From the NCBI GenBank assembly GCA_902618335.1, contig CACNAI010000001.1:62001-126000 (forward strand): DNA of 64,000 nt, in the 5' to 3' direction. Positions 1-11,811 of this stretch are shown one piece after another. Every line of letters starts with the position of its first letter. The stretch's first letter is position 1. The translations under genes were made by a program, and so were the position numbers. The notes beneath the pieces were generated by a model. The model did not search any database. It saw only the letters and a program-made list of their open reading frames with translations, and was not told the DNA's origin. This DNA is from an uncultured Prochlorococcus sp. GTDB lineage: Bacteria > Cyanobacteriota > Cyanobacteriia > PCC-6307 > Cyanobiaceae.

Positions 1-1
1 T

Positions 2-391
2 GATTTAAAAGCAAAAGATTTAATGATCCCTAGAGTATCAGCACCTTGCCTTGATGGGTCTTCTAAGCTTGGTGAAATCTCAAAACTCATAATGTCTGAC
101 AACTCTCCATGGTGGGTTATTTTGGGAGATAAAGTTGACAAAATACAAGGTGTAGTTAAGCGGGAAAACATATTAGCAGAATTGATTAACGGCGAAAATA
201 AGAAATTATTATCAGAAATTTGCGAACCTGTGGACTACATTCCAGAAATGATTAAAGCAGATCAATTATTAACAAGATTTGACAAGAATAATAAAGGAGT
301 GAAAGTAGTAGTAGATGAATTTGGTGGATTCGTGGGGATTATTGGTGCAGAAGCCGTTTTAGCTGTTTTAGCTGGTTGGTGGAAAAAATAA
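2..391 (+). CDS. C-terminal part of a CBS-domain (CorC/CNNM/hemolysin-like) protein, truncated by window start
   Basis: Reading frame open from base 2; paired CBS-like motifs (DLMIPRVSAP..., VVVDEFGGFVGIIG). Confidence 0.7.
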   Translation, partial: DLKAKDLMIPRVSAPCLDGSSKLGEISKLIMSDNSPWWVILGDKVDKIQGVVKRENILAELINGENKKLLSEICEPVDYIPEMIKADQLLTRFDKNNKGVKVVVDEFGGFVGIIGAEAVLAVLAGWWKK

Positions 392-394
392 ATC

Positions 395-1636
395 ATGAAA
401 CATTTGAAAGTTGATAAAAATTATATACTTTTAAAAAATTGGTGGGAGACTATTGATCTTACCAACTATGAAAAAAGTTTTTTTAATAGAGAAATAATCT
501 CTTTTAATCAACAACTCTTTAGGCTCAAAGAAAAAAAAATAAGAATTGGTACATATGGTAAATCAGGTGTAGGAAAATCCTCAGTTTTAAATTCTTTATT
601 AAAAAAAGATATATTCAAAACAGATATTATCAATGGAACCACAAGAGAGATACAAGCAAAAACTTGGACAATTAAACATCAAAATATCAATATTGTAGAG
701 TTGCTAGATTCTCCAGGATATGATTTCTGTAATATTAAATTTCCAGAAAAAGTTTACTCTCGTGTAAATCATTCAGATCTTATTTTATTCATAGTTTCGG
801 GGGATTTAAATAGAAATGAATTAAGCGAAATCCAATCCATGATTAAAGATGGAAAAAAAATTATTGTAATTTTAAATAAAATCGATCTTTTTAAAAAAAA
901 TGAATTAAATGAAATAATAGAAAATATTAAGTTTAAACTCCCAAAAGATTTAAATATTCCAATAATTATTAATCATGAAAATAATCTTAAAAATTACTTA
1001 ACAAAAATAATTAATAAATATGGTGAGATATTATTGATCCTAAATTCTTTGCAATTGGCTGACAAATTGTTTCTGCGAATAAAAGAACAAAGATTGAAAA
1101 GGAGACAGAAATTAGCGCAGTCAACTATTGGTAAATTTTCGACTATAAAGGCGTCAGCAGTAGCTCTCAATCCTTTTATTTTATTTGATGTTGCTGGTAG
1201 TTTCGCGCTAGATACTGCATTGATTAGCGAGTTAAGTAAAATTTACGGCCTCAAATTGAAAAGTGAATCTACAAGAAAAATATTTAAAAATATATCCATT
1301 AATAATTTATTTTTAGGAGTCACTCAAGTTGGTGTAAATTCATCATTCAACTTTGTTAAGAAGGTAATTCTATTAACAGCACCTTTTACTAATGGGCTTT
1401 CATTATTACCCTATGGACCTATAGCAATTATTCAAGCAGCAATCGCAGTGCGGTCTACAAAAAACTTGGGGAAATTAGCAGCAAAAGAAATATTTATAAG
1501 AAGCAAAGCTTCTTTTATAGAACCAGCTATTATGATTCAAAATATGACTTTTAATGACCCAGAAATTTTTAACCACATAAATATTTATTTTTCAAATAGA
1601 AATTTAAATAATAATTTTATTAGTTTTCTACCTTAA
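395..1636 (+). CDS. Era/HSR1-like GTPase with hydrophobic C-terminal region
   Basis: G1 GKSGVGKSS, G3 DSPG, G4 NKID motifs; C-terminal hydrophobic DUF697-like segments. Confidence 0.75.
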   Translation: MKHLKVDKNYILLKNWWETIDLTNYEKSFFNREIISFNQQLFRLKEKKIRIGTYGKSGVGKSSVLNSLLKKDIFKTDIINGTTREIQAKTWTIKHQNINIVELLDSPGYDFCNIKFPEKVYSRVNHSDLILFIVSGDLNRNELSEIQSMIKDGKKIIVILNKIDLFKKNELNEIIENIKFKLPKDLNIPIIINHENNLKNYLTKIINKYGEILLILNSLQLADKLFLRIKEQRLKRRQKLAQSTIGKFSTIKASAVALNPFILFDVAGSFALDTALISELSKIYGLKLKSESTRKIFKNISINNLFLGVTQVGVNSSFNFVKKVILLTAPFTNGLSLLPYGPIAIIQAAIAVRSTKNLGKLAAKEIFIRSKASFIEPAIMIQNMTFNDPEIFNHINIYFSNRNLNNNFISFLP

Positions 1637-1643
1637 AACTTAA

Positions 1644-2222
1644 ATGGAAAAAAGCATTGCAATATTTGGCACTAGTGCAGATCCACCTACAATTGGGCAT
1701 AAAAAAATACTTGAGGAATTGTCCAAAATATATGCTTGTACGATCAGTTATGTGAGCAACAACCCCAACAAAATTCACAAAGAGGACATCTCAATTCGTA
1801 GCCATTTATTAAAAACTCTTATTGAAGATTTAGAAAATCCTAAAATTTTATTTAACCAAAGTGTTAGTAGCCAATGGGCAGTTGAGTCAATTAAAAAATG
1901 TAAAAAAATTTATGAATTTGACAATTTAGATTTTGTTATTGGCAGTGATTTAATTAAAGATATTTTCTACTGGAAAAATTTTGATAAAATTATGGAGGAG
2001 GTTAGTTTTCTAGTAATTTTAAGAGAGGGATATCCTGTTGAATCAAATACTCTTAAAATGTTAGAAACTTATAAAGTGAAATTCAAGATTTCAAGCATAA
2101 AAATCCCAAAAATTTCAAGTTCTAAGTTCAGGTCAAATTTTAATTATTCTAATTTACCAACTTCATTAATAGATTTTGTTAAAAAGAATAATTTATATGA
2201 ATCCACCAAATTAGTTGAATGA
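1644..2222 (+). CDS. nadD: nicotinate-nucleotide adenylyltransferase
   Basis: FGTSADPPTIGHKKI and ISSSKFRS nucleotidyltransferase motifs; 4-nt overlap with nadE. Confidence 0.85.
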   Translation: MEKSIAIFGTSADPPTIGHKKILEELSKIYACTISYVSNNPNKIHKEDISIRSHLLKTLIEDLENPKILFNQSVSSQWAVESIKKCKKIYEFDNLDFVIGSDLIKDIFYWKNFDKIMEEVSFLVILREGYPVESNTLKMLETYKVKFKISSIKIPKISSSKFRSNFNYSNLPTSLIDFVKKNNLYESTKLVE

Positions 2223-3916
2223 AGTTTTTACTTGCTCAAATTAATCCTGTTGTTGGAGATTTAGAGGGTAATGCAAAAAAAATATTTTTTACTGCTTCGA
2301 AAGCTAGCTCAACTTCTTGTGATTTAGTTCTTACTCCAGAATTATCATTATGGGGTTATCCAGCAAATGACCTACTTTTAAAAAAAAATTTAATTAATAA
2401 GCAGTATCAAATTCTTGACCAATTAGCTTTAGACATTAATAAAAAATTTAGAAACTTGAGTATCATAGTGGGGGTAGCTGAGATAATAAATGATTCTTTT
2501 TTCCCAAATCTTTATAATTCTATTGCTTTGATTGAGCACGGTGAATGGAAAATAATTGCTCGTAAAATTATTCTTCCCACATATGAAGTATTTGATGAGA
2601 AAAGATACTTTAGATCAGGAGAAAAAGTTTCAGTATTAACTAAAAAAATTAATAACAAAACTTGGCGACTTGGCTTTACTATTTGTGAGGATTTATGGGT
2701 CAACAAAAATATAGAAGGTAGAGGAATACATAAAAAGAATCCTATTAATGATTTAAAGTTGAAAAAAGTTGATATTTTAGTGAATTTATCAGCCTCCCCA
2801 TATACCTTCAAAAAGTTAGAGCTAAGATCTAAGGTTTCAAGTTTTGCTGCTCAATATCTTCAAGTACCTCTGATATATGTAAACCAGATTGGAGCAAATG
2901 ATAATTTAATTTTTGATGGAAATAGTTTTATTCTTGATAAGAATGGATTTAAAATTAAGCAATTAAAATCTTTTTCAGAAGATCTCTCCAGCTGGGACAT
3001 TGAGCAAACAAAACCTCTAAAAAATAAATTTGAAAACTCTGAAATGTCATCAATTTTTGATGCATTAGTACTTGGTGTTAAAGATTATGCAAAAAAATGT
3101 GGATTTAAAACAGCTTTAATTGGACTAAGTGGTGGCATTGATTCAGCACTAGTTTCAGCACTTGCGACAGCTGCCCTTGGAAGTAATAATGTTTATTGCG
3201 TTTCAATGCCCTCTAAGTGGAGCTCATCTCATTCCAAGAGTGATGCGAAAGAATTAGCGAGAAGATTAAAAATAAATTTCAACAGCATCCCAATTGAAAA
3301 CCTGATGAACTCATTTGAAGAATCTTTTATAAAAACTATAGATTTCGAGATGGCCGAAATAACAAACCAAAACATTCAATCAAGAATCAGAGGAACGCTT
3401 TTGATGGCTCTAGCAAATCAAGAAAAGCATTTATTACTTTCAACAGGAAATAAATCAGAGCTAGCTGTAGGATATTGCACACTTTATGGTGATATGAATG
3501 GGGGATTATCGGTAATTGGGGATTTATATAAAACGAATGTTTTTAAATTATGCAATTGGCTTGATAGCGAAGATTCAATTAATCACAGAAAATCATATAT
3601 GTTAGATACTAGTGGAGATTTAATTGGAGAAAATATAAGGACGAAAGCTCCAAGTGCCGAATTAGGTCCTGATCAATTAGATACTGATTCTCTCCCACCT
3701 TATTCTATTTTAGATAATATTCTTAAAGGGATTATTGAAGAGAAAAAAGATTTAAAACAACTTGAAGAAGACGGCCACGCAAAAGAATTAGTTTTAAAAA
3801 TAATCTCACTTATTAAAAAAGCAGAATTCAAAAGAAAGCAGGCGCCTCCAATTTTAAAACTTAGCAGTCAATCATTAGGAACTGACTGGAGAGTTCCAAT
3901 TGCAATATCATATTAA
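2219..3916 (+). CDS. nadE: glutamine-dependent NAD+ synthetase
   Basis: N-terminal nitrilase-type amidase domain (LTPELSLWGYP, CEDLW) plus SGGIDSALV ATP-pyrophosphatase motif. Confidence 0.93.
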   Translation: MKFLLAQINPVVGDLEGNAKKIFFTASKASSTSCDLVLTPELSLWGYPANDLLLKKNLINKQYQILDQLALDINKKFRNLSIIVGVAEIINDSFFPNLYNSIALIEHGEWKIIARKIILPTYEVFDEKRYFRSGEKVSVLTKKINNKTWRLGFTICEDLWVNKNIEGRGIHKKNPINDLKLKKVDILVNLSASPYTFKKLELRSKVSSFAAQYLQVPLIYVNQIGANDNLIFDGNSFILDKNGFKIKQLKSFSEDLSSWDIEQTKPLKNKFENSEMSSIFDALVLGVKDYAKKCGFKTALIGLSGGIDSALVSALATAALGSNNVYCVSMPSKWSSSHSKSDAKELARRLKINFNSIPIENLMNSFEESFIKTIDFEMAEITNQNIQSRIRGTLLMALANQEKHLLLSTGNKSELAVGYCTLYGDMNGGLSVIGDLYKTNVFKLCNWLDSEDSINHRKSYMLDTSGDLIGENIRTKAPSAELGPDQLDTDSLPPYSILDNILKGIIEEKKDLKQLEEDGHAKELVLKIISLIKKAEFKRKQAPPILKLSSQSLGTDWRVPIAISY

Positions 3917-3927
3917 TTGTTTTTTTT

Positions 3928-4116
3928 ATTGAATATTTTTCTGAAATTAAAAAAGAATTAATTATTAATGATATTTCTGTAAAACTAAAATCTAATCCTG
4001 AGCAAACTCTTCTAGTTTGCTCTGAATTATTTTACAAAAATAAATTAGCTAAAAAAAGAAGTTCTAAAGGCGGACGTCCTTATCATCTCTACTTCAAGAA
4101 TAATTTTTCTATATAA
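3928..4116 (+). other. Cryptic ORF lacking ATG/GTG/TTG start (…IEYFSEIKKELIINDISVKLKSNPEQTLLVCSELFYKNKLAKKRSSKGGRPYHLYFKNNFSI*)
   Basis: Open frame from 3886 to TAA 4114-4116 with a plausible folded-protein composition but no standard start codon; preceded by T8 tract at 3920-3927. Not in ORF track. Confidence 0.4.
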
Positions 4117-4170
4117 GAGATGGCATGAATAAGGAATCATTTCTGAGTTATTAGAACTAATAGATAAATA

Positions 4171-4335
4171 ATGATTGAGAGCAATTTGAATACTACTAAC
4201 TCAAAATTTGATCATAAAAATAATTGGGAAAATTATAATCTCGAAGTTTCAGCTTATAAAAAAGAAAGAAAGGGAGATTTAAAAGCAGCAAACAACCTTG
4301 CAAAAGCTTTCGAAGGGGAAGTAATAAAAAATTGA
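4171..4335 (+). CDS. 54-aa hypothetical protein (MIESNLNTTNSKFDHKNNWENYNLEVSAYKKERKGDLKAANNLAKAFEGEVIKN)
   Basis: ATG-to-TGA ORF read by eye; charged, non-repetitive; below ORF-track cutoff. Confidence 0.5.
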   Translation: MIESNLNTTNSKFDHKNNWENYNLEVSAYKKERKGDLKAANNLAKAFEGEVIKN

Positions 4336-4415
4336 TACTCAAAAAGTCTTTCTCATTTTAAATACTTGATTTGGATTAATTACGAGATTGGCAATTTCTT
4401 TATAGCAACCCAAGC

Positions 4416-5486
4416 TTACTCAACATTTTTTATCGGATAAAAATATTCTTGGATTTTTTTTAAAGGCCTTTTAAGAGAATTAAGATTTATACCTTTTCTA
4501 ATAGCAAGAATTATGCCCGCAGCTTCTAAATAATTATCCACTTCAAAAAGATTATGATAATCTAAAAATTCATTAGTAACTGTTAATGAATTTTGATTTT
4601 TCACAGAGATAATATTTAAACCTTTTTCAATACCTGCTAGTACTGCTTCTCCTCCTAACGCTCCATTAGGAACTACAATAGATTCAATCTGATCAGGGTG
4701 AAGTGAAATTAATTCATATTTAGCAGGTAATTCAACAATGTCAGGTGCATTGCTTAAACCAATTAGTACTGATGGTAAGAAGGTGTATCCTATTTCTTCT
4801 GCAGCTGCACGAGGATCTAAATTTTCATTCAACTCAATTTGACCTAAAGCTGGTGCGTGAGCACATGGAACTTTTAAGAATTTGCTTATCAGATGACTTA
4901 TAACCGCTTCGACTCCAGAAATAGGGTCAACCCCTTTCCCCTCTCGATAAATATTTGTTTCTAGAGAATCTGAATCATCTGGAAATTTTGCTACAACTGC
5001 TATTGCCGAAACTCCCATTTCAATTAAATATTTACCAGCATCAATTAGAGTATCAGGATTTTCAATTATGCCACCGCTAATTTTTGACAAATCAGAATCA
5101 ATAACTATGTTTAATGGTTTATTTGTTACCACATAAGAATGAACGTTAATTCCTAAAGTAGAAACACACGCATCAGCAACTTGTAAATGTCTTACTAATA
5201 TTTCACTTTCAATTCCTGAATCAAAAATTATCCCAATTTTCTGTTGCTTTACTCTTTTTAAAGCGATTTCTCCTTTCGCAAGTCGGTCTAAACTATAGCC
5301 CTCAACATAAAAAATGTTTTGGTTTTTTTCAGAAAGAGTCCCACCATTCATTACATTTGGATGAGTAATTAAACATCCACTTGCCGATGCCAATAATTTT
5401 GCGGTGGGAAGTGCATCCCCAGCAAAACCTCCTATCTCGCAACCTATACCAGTTGGAACAATGAATATTGTTGGTGAAATTTCCAT
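4416..5486 (-). CDS. DUF3326 domain-containing protein
   Basis: PTGIGCEIGGFAGDALP, ITHPNVMNGG, PCAHAPAL motifs typical of this cyanobacterial/plastid family. Confidence 0.8.
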   Translation of the reverse strand: MEISPTIFIVPTGIGCEIGGFAGDALPTAKLLASASGCLITHPNVMNGGTLSEKNQNIFYVEGYSLDRLAKGEIALKRVKQQKIGIIFDSGIESEILVRHLQVADACVSTLGINVHSYVVTNKPLNIVIDSDLSKISGGIIENPDTLIDAGKYLIEMGVSAIAVVAKFPDDSDSLETNIYREGKGVDPISGVEAVISHLISKFLKVPCAHAPALGQIELNENLDPRAAAEEIGYTFLPSVLIGLSNAPDIVELPAKYELISLHPDQIESIVVPNGALGGEAVLAGIEKGLNIISVKNQNSLTVTNEFLDYHNLFEVDNYLEAAGIILAIRKGINLNSLKRPLKKIQEYFYPIKNVE

Positions 5487-5513
5487 AAAAAATATTTTAA
5501 TTTATATTCTTCT

Positions 5514-5705
5514 TTAAATAGCTAATACAGCTTTGATTTTAAGTTTTTTTGTTTCAAAAGAGTCAATAGAATTTTGAATATCAACAATTGACCATCGAAT
5601 TACATCACCTTTTTTTTCTAAATTTGAAATGATAAAATTCCTTAAATTTTTTATTTTTATTGAAACTGGCCAATCCAAATAAAAATCAACAGTTGTTAAT
5701 TTCAT
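5514..5705 (-). CDS. conserved hypothetical 63-aa protein, coupled to ferredoxin gene
   Basis: Complete ORF; 4-nt overlap with the upstream ferredoxin gene. Confidence 0.65.
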   Translation of the reverse strand: MKLTTVDFYLDWPVSIKIKNLRNFIISNLEKKGDVIRWSIVDIQNSIDSFETKKLKIKAVLAI

Positions 5706-6028
5706 TTTTGATACTTACCAAATTGATCATTATATAAATCATCTTCAACTTGTTCACCAATAACAACATGCAAATCTGACTTAGGATATGCCACACATAA
5801 AAGTGCAAAGCCCTTTTCCTTTAAATCATCATTTAATCCCATAGCATCCTCTTGCACAACAGATCCTTGTAATATCATTGATGCACAACTTGTACAAACT
5901 CCTGAGCAACAACTATTTGGTAAATCAATTCCATTCATTTTTGCAGCTGAGATAATATCTTGATCTTCAGAACATGAAAAACTAAAAGTCTTTTGCTCAA
6001 ATTGAACTTTGATATTGAATTCAGGCAT
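5702..6028 (-). CDS. plant-type [2Fe-2S] ferredoxin
   Basis: LPNSCCSGVCTSCASMILQG cluster-binding motif. Confidence 0.9.
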   Translation of the reverse strand: MPEFNIKVQFEQKTFSFSCSEDQDIISAAKMNGIDLPNSCCSGVCTSCASMILQGSVVQEDAMGLNDDLKEKGFALLCVAYPKSDLHVVIGEQVEDDLYNDQFGKYQK

Positions 6029-6044
6029 ATTATAAATCGTCTCG

Positions 6045-6995
6045 CTAAACTGATGAACCTCCTACAACCTCTAAAATTTCTTGCGTAATAGCAGCTTGTC
6101 TAGCTTTATTATAGGTTAGATTCAAGGTACTTGCTAATTCTTTCGCGTTATCACTCGCATTATTCATCGCAGTCATCCTGCATGCCAGTTCTGAAGCTGC
6201 TGATTCTTGAAGCGCTCTAAGTACCTGATTTTGTAAATATAAGGGTAATAATGAATCTAATAGTTGATCAGGACTTTGTTCAAAGACAATGTCTGAAGGT
6301 AACTTTTCTGATTCGTTTTTTTCAATATTTGATTTTTCAACAAGTAACTTACTATCTTTTGTGGTCAACCTAAAAATTTCATCATTATCTTCAGCAATAC
6401 CTTGGGGGTCTAGTGGCAAAAGGGTTTGAACGACAGGAGCACAACTAACTAGAGTAATAAATTTGGTGTAAATAATTTCTACCCTATCAGAATTTTCTGA
6501 AAGGAATTCAGCTAAAATTTCATTTGTAACTCCCTCAGAATCCTTAACTGTGGGTACCTGTTCTAGTTCTTTGAAAGTACTGTTAATGACATATCTATCC
6601 TTTCTATTTTGAAAGTATCCAATAGCTTTCTTCCCTACCAAAATCAAATTTGGCTGATACCCTTGTTTGATTAATTCTGCATATCTTATTTCTACCTTTT
6701 TTATTATGTTTGTATTGTAACCACCGCATAAACCTCTATCCGCAGTTATGCAAACCAAGGTTATACTTTTTACTTCTCTCTTAGATAATAAAGGAGAATC
6801 TACGGCTTCGAATTGTACTCTAGATTGAATATTTTCTAAGACCCTTGCAAGTTTATCTGCAAAAGGTCTACTTTTAAGAACTTGATCTTGAGCTCTCCTT
6901 ACTTTTGCAGCTGCAACAAGTCTCATAGCTTCTGTTATTTTTCTCGTATTTTTAACAGAAACGATTCGATCTCTAATCTCTTTTAGATTTGCCAT
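6045..6995 (-). CDS. atpG: ATP synthase F1 gamma subunit
   Basis: MANLKEIRDRIVSVKNTRKITEAM; ITADRGLCGGYN; position in atp operon. Confidence 0.97.
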   Translation of the reverse strand: MANLKEIRDRIVSVKNTRKITEAMRLVAAAKVRRAQDQVLKSRPFADKLARVLENIQSRVQFEAVDSPLLSKREVKSITLVCITADRGLCGGYNTNIIKKVEIRYAELIKQGYQPNLILVGKKAIGYFQNRKDRYVINSTFKELEQVPTVKDSEGVTNEILAEFLSENSDRVEIIYTKFITLVSCAPVVQTLLPLDPQGIAEDNDEIFRLTTKDSKLLVEKSNIEKNESEKLPSDIVFEQSPDQLLDSLLPLYLQNQVLRALQESAASELACRMTAMNNASDNAKELASTLNLTYNKARQAAITQEILEVVGGSSV

Positions 6996-7014
6996 GGTAT
7001 CTCCTTAAATAAAT

Positions 7015-8544
<1,530 letters not shown>

Positions 8545-8562
8545 TTAAGGTTGATTTTAAAG

Positions 8563-9105
8563 TTACTTGGAAAGAGATAAGCCAAGTTTTCTTATTTGTG
8601 AAGCAAGAGAAGCATCAATTACTTTTGATCCTACACTGGCGACGAAACCACCAATAAGAGATGGGTCGATTTTAGTTACAAGTTCTAATTTTTCTGTTCC
8701 AGCAATATTGATGATTTTTTGGGTAATTAAACCTTTCTGTTCATCAGTAAGCTCGACTGCAGAAGTAACAGTTGCCAAAGCAATATTACTATTTTCTCGG
8801 TAAATCTCTAAAAACCTATCAAGAATTGAAGTAAGGATTCCAATTCTTTGCCTATCGGCTAATAATTTTAAGAAATTCAGTAAAGAAGAATTAACCTTAT
8901 TTGAAAAAATTTCAACAATGATTTTCTTCTTAGCATCTGTTTCTAAAATGGGAGAGGATAGTGCCTTCTCCAATTCAGGGGAATCATTTATTAATTCCAA
9001 GAGTTGTTTAACCTCAGAAACCATCTCTTCAGTTTGCGAATTTTCATTCACAACTTGAAGTAATGCCTCTGCGTATGGTGTAGTAACTGAATTTAAAAGT
9101 GGCAT
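8563..9105 (-). CDS. atpH: ATP synthase F1 delta subunit
   Basis: Position between b and alpha; C-terminal SLIGGFVASVGSKVIDASLASQIRKL. Confidence 0.95.
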   Translation of the reverse strand: MPLLNSVTTPYAEALLQVVNENSQTEEMVSEVKQLLELINDSPELEKALSSPILETDAKKKIIVEIFSNKVNSSLLNFLKLLADRQRIGILTSILDRFLEIYRENSNIALATVTSAVELTDEQKGLITQKIINIAGTEKLELVTKIDPSLIGGFVASVGSKVIDASLASQIRKLGLSLSK

Positions 9106-9617
9106 TAGTTCACCTCAATATTGTTAATTGATTGAGTTACCAAATTTTCTTGTGTTGTCTTATCAAGTCGATTTGGGAGAGAATCTAAAGCTTTCTTAAT
9201 TGCCAGTTCAACAGCTTCTTTTCGAAGTTGAGAAATTGCTCTGGATGCTTCAGAGCTCTCATCAGAGATTGCACTTTGTTTAATTCGTGCCATCTCCTCT
9301 ATCGCTTTTTTCTCACTTTCCATTCTGATTGATTCAGATCTTTTAAGGGAATCTGCTTTTATTTGAGAAGCTTTTTCTTCTGCTGAAGATAAATCTTTCT
9401 TCGCCTTTTCTAAAGCTTGAGTTGCATTTAGTAGTCGATCTTCAGCATCTTTTAATTCAAGAAGGATTCCTTCTCTCCTTTTTTGAAGCATTTTACCAAG
9501 GAAACCAGGCAAAAATTTATAAAGACCGAAAACTACTACAGCCCAATTAAGGATATTAGTTTCGAATAAATTGAAGTTCAATCCAAAACCTTCTGTAGCT
9601 AAAAGAGTTAAATTCAT
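9105..9617 (-). CDS. atpF: ATP synthase F0 subunit b
   Basis: N-terminal TM plus long charged coiled coil; operon position. Confidence 0.93.
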   Translation of the reverse strand: MNLTLLATEGFGLNFNLFETNILNWAVVVFGLYKFLPGFLGKMLQKRREGILLELKDAEDRLLNATQALEKAKKDLSSAEEKASQIKADSLKRSESIRMESEKKAIEEMARIKQSAISDESSEASRAISQLRKEAVELAIKKALDSLPNRLDKTTQENLVTQSINNIEVN

Positions 9618-10075
9618 TTTTCTAGAATCAATCTATTAACAATAAGTTCGCTTAGATCATCAGCCTGTTTAGAAAGTTGATCACGAGCAGCAGAAGTCTG
9701 ACTTTCAATTTCTAGTCTTGCTTTTTCTTTTGAGGCATTTGCTTCATTGTTGGCAAGTTCTAGTGCTTCTTTATAGAGCTTGTCAGACTCATTCTCAGCT
9801 TCGCTCACAATTCTTTGGGCTTCTGTACGAGCACTTTGAAGCTGAGTTAATAAATCAGCTTCTAATTTTTTAACCTCAGAAAGTTTATTTTTGGCCTCAA
9901 TAATATTATTACTTACAAACTTTTCTCTTTTTTCTACAACATTGCCAACAGGCTTAAAAAAGAGAGAATTTAATATGTAAGTAAGTGCAACTACTTGTAT
10001 CGCCATTAGTGGCAAAGTGGCATTTATATCAAATAATCCACCTTCTGTAGCACCAAAAAAATTAAAGGCCAACAT
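9614..10075 (-). CDS. ATP synthase F0 subunit b'
   Basis: Second b-type subunit, typical of photosynthetic bacteria; overlaps atpF by 4 nt. Confidence 0.93.
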   Translation of the reverse strand: MLAFNFFGATEGGLFDINATLPLMAIQVVALTYILNSLFFKPVGNVVEKREKFVSNNIIEAKNKLSEVKKLEADLLTQLQSARTEAQRIVSEAENESDKLYKEALELANNEANASKEKARLEIESQTSAARDQLSKQADDLSELIVNRLILEK

Positions 10076-10143
10076 ATGTTTTAGTTGAAGTTAAAAAATT
10101 AAATTTAAATATTGCTAATAAGGATTAGAAGCAATATTAACTT

Positions 10144-10407
<264 letters not shown>

Positions 10408-10466
10408 TTAATACTTTTGATAATCTTTGTTGTCATACACGCTTGGACATCCTTTGTTTTAAGAAT

Positions 10467-10537
10467 GGGTCTGATATTTTCAGACCTACGCGATTAGATA
10501 TTTTGCCAGATTACAGACCCTTTGTAAAAGCGTCTGA
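10467..10537 (-). promoter_or_regulatory. Competing stem-loops in the atpB-atpE spacer
   Basis: Four complementary elements: gtctga 10532-10537, cagaccc 10514-10520, tcagacc 10480-10486, gggtctga 10467-10474. Confidence 0.55.
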
Positions 10538-10553
10538 ATGTATTGGAAGACAG

Positions 10554-11279
10554 CTAATGATGTTCTTCAACAGCTTCTCCAATGTAGTAGGCCGCTAGAG
10601 TTGCAAAAATCAATGCCTGAATTGCACTAGTAAATAATCCTAGGAACATAACAGGTATTGGGAGAATTAGCGGAACTAAAAAAACTAGAACACCAACAAC
10701 AAGTTCATCAGCCAAAATATTTCCAAATAGCCTGAAAGATAGTGATAAAGGTTTCGTAAAGTCCTCTAGAATTTTAAAAGGAAGCATAATAGGAGTTGGG
10801 TGAACATAATATTCGAAGTATCTCCAACCCTTATTGCTTAAACCTGCATAGAAATAAGAAAGTGAAACCAATAAAGCCAAGGCTATAGTTGTATTAATAT
10901 CTGCAGTAGGTGCTCCTAGTTCTCCACTTGGTAACTTAATCAATCTCCAAGGAATTAAAGCTCCTCCCCAATTACTAACAAATACAAATAAAAATAAAGT
11001 ACCTATAAATGGCATCCAATCTCTATATACTTTTTCACCTATTTGCGTCCTAGCAAGATCTCTTATGTAATCCCAGAGGAACTCAAGCAGGTTTTGAAGG
11101 CCTTTAGGATCATTTTCCATTTTTTTAGTTCCTAAAGAAATAAAAACTAATAACGCTCCTAATAAAATCCAAGATGTTAAAAATACCTGCCCATGAAGTC
11201 TGATATTTCCAATTTGCCAATAAAGATGTTGACCAACTTCTAATGCTGCAAAATTTGTTAGCAAGGAATTAAAAAACAT
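10554..11279 (-). CDS. atpB: ATP synthase F0 subunit a
   Basis: [25 protein letters not shown] and C-terminal [13 protein letters not shown]. Confidence 0.97.
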   Translation of the reverse strand: MFFNSLLTNFAALEVGQHLYWQIGNIRLHGQVFLTSWILLGALLVFISLGTKKMENDPKGLQNLLEFLWDYIRDLARTQIGEKVYRDWMPFIGTLFLFVFVSNWGGALIPWRLIKLPSGELGAPTADINTTIALALLVSLSYFYAGLSNKGWRYFEYYVHPTPIMLPFKILEDFTKPLSLSFRLFGNILADELVVGVLVFLVPLILPIPVMFLGLFTSAIQALIFATLAAYYIGEAVEEHH

Positions 11280-11302
11280 TTGTTTTGAATAAAAAAATTT
11301 AC

Positions 11303-11779
11303 TTAAGAACGTGAAAAATAAAGAATGAGTGAAGGCTTATAAATGAAAAAACCTATCATCGCAGGAAAAATCTCCAAAGATCCTAGCTTGCTTGCAAAAA
11401 TAAAGAGGCAAACTGGAACTAATAGTTGCAATTTTGATACACCTGATGATTCTTTACCAAGTTTCCCAATACTTTTGGCAAGCAAACGTAGGTAAAAAAT
11501 GCCGGCAATTGCACCTATAAAAATACTAAAACCAAAAGTAAAGCCTAGAAAAATTCCAGTTATTGATGCTAATAGAATAGAAACAATAAAAGTAATTCCA
11601 AAAATTGTTAATTGCAATTTTGTGTATTCATCATTTTGGGAAAGCAAATGATCTATTTGATTGGCAATGCCAGATTTACTTTCTTTGATGATCGAATTAT
11701 TTAGGGATTGAGGAGATTGAACATTCTCATTAGAAGGATGCTCAAGTTTTTTTCTATTTGAGTCCACTGATGTGAACAT
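11303..11779 (-). CDS. ATP synthase accessory protein (atp1/atpI-like)
   Basis: Multi-TM protein upstream of subunit a in the atp operon. Confidence 0.8.
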   Translation of the reverse strand: MFTSVDSNRKKLEHPSNENVQSPQSLNNSIIKESKSGIANQIDHLLSQNDEYTKLQLTIFGITFIVSILLASITGIFLGFTFGFSIFIGAIAGIFYLRLLAKSIGKLGKESSGVSKLQLLVPVCLFIFASKLGSLEIFPAMIGFFIYKPSLILYFSRS

Positions 11780-11811
11780 AGTTTAGAAACCCCTCTGAAT
11801 GGTTTTAAGTA

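Noticed and set aside
2512-2811. 99-aa minus-strand ORF inside nadE
   Set aside because: Antisense to a clearly conserved gene; no recognisable domain; typical shadow ORF.
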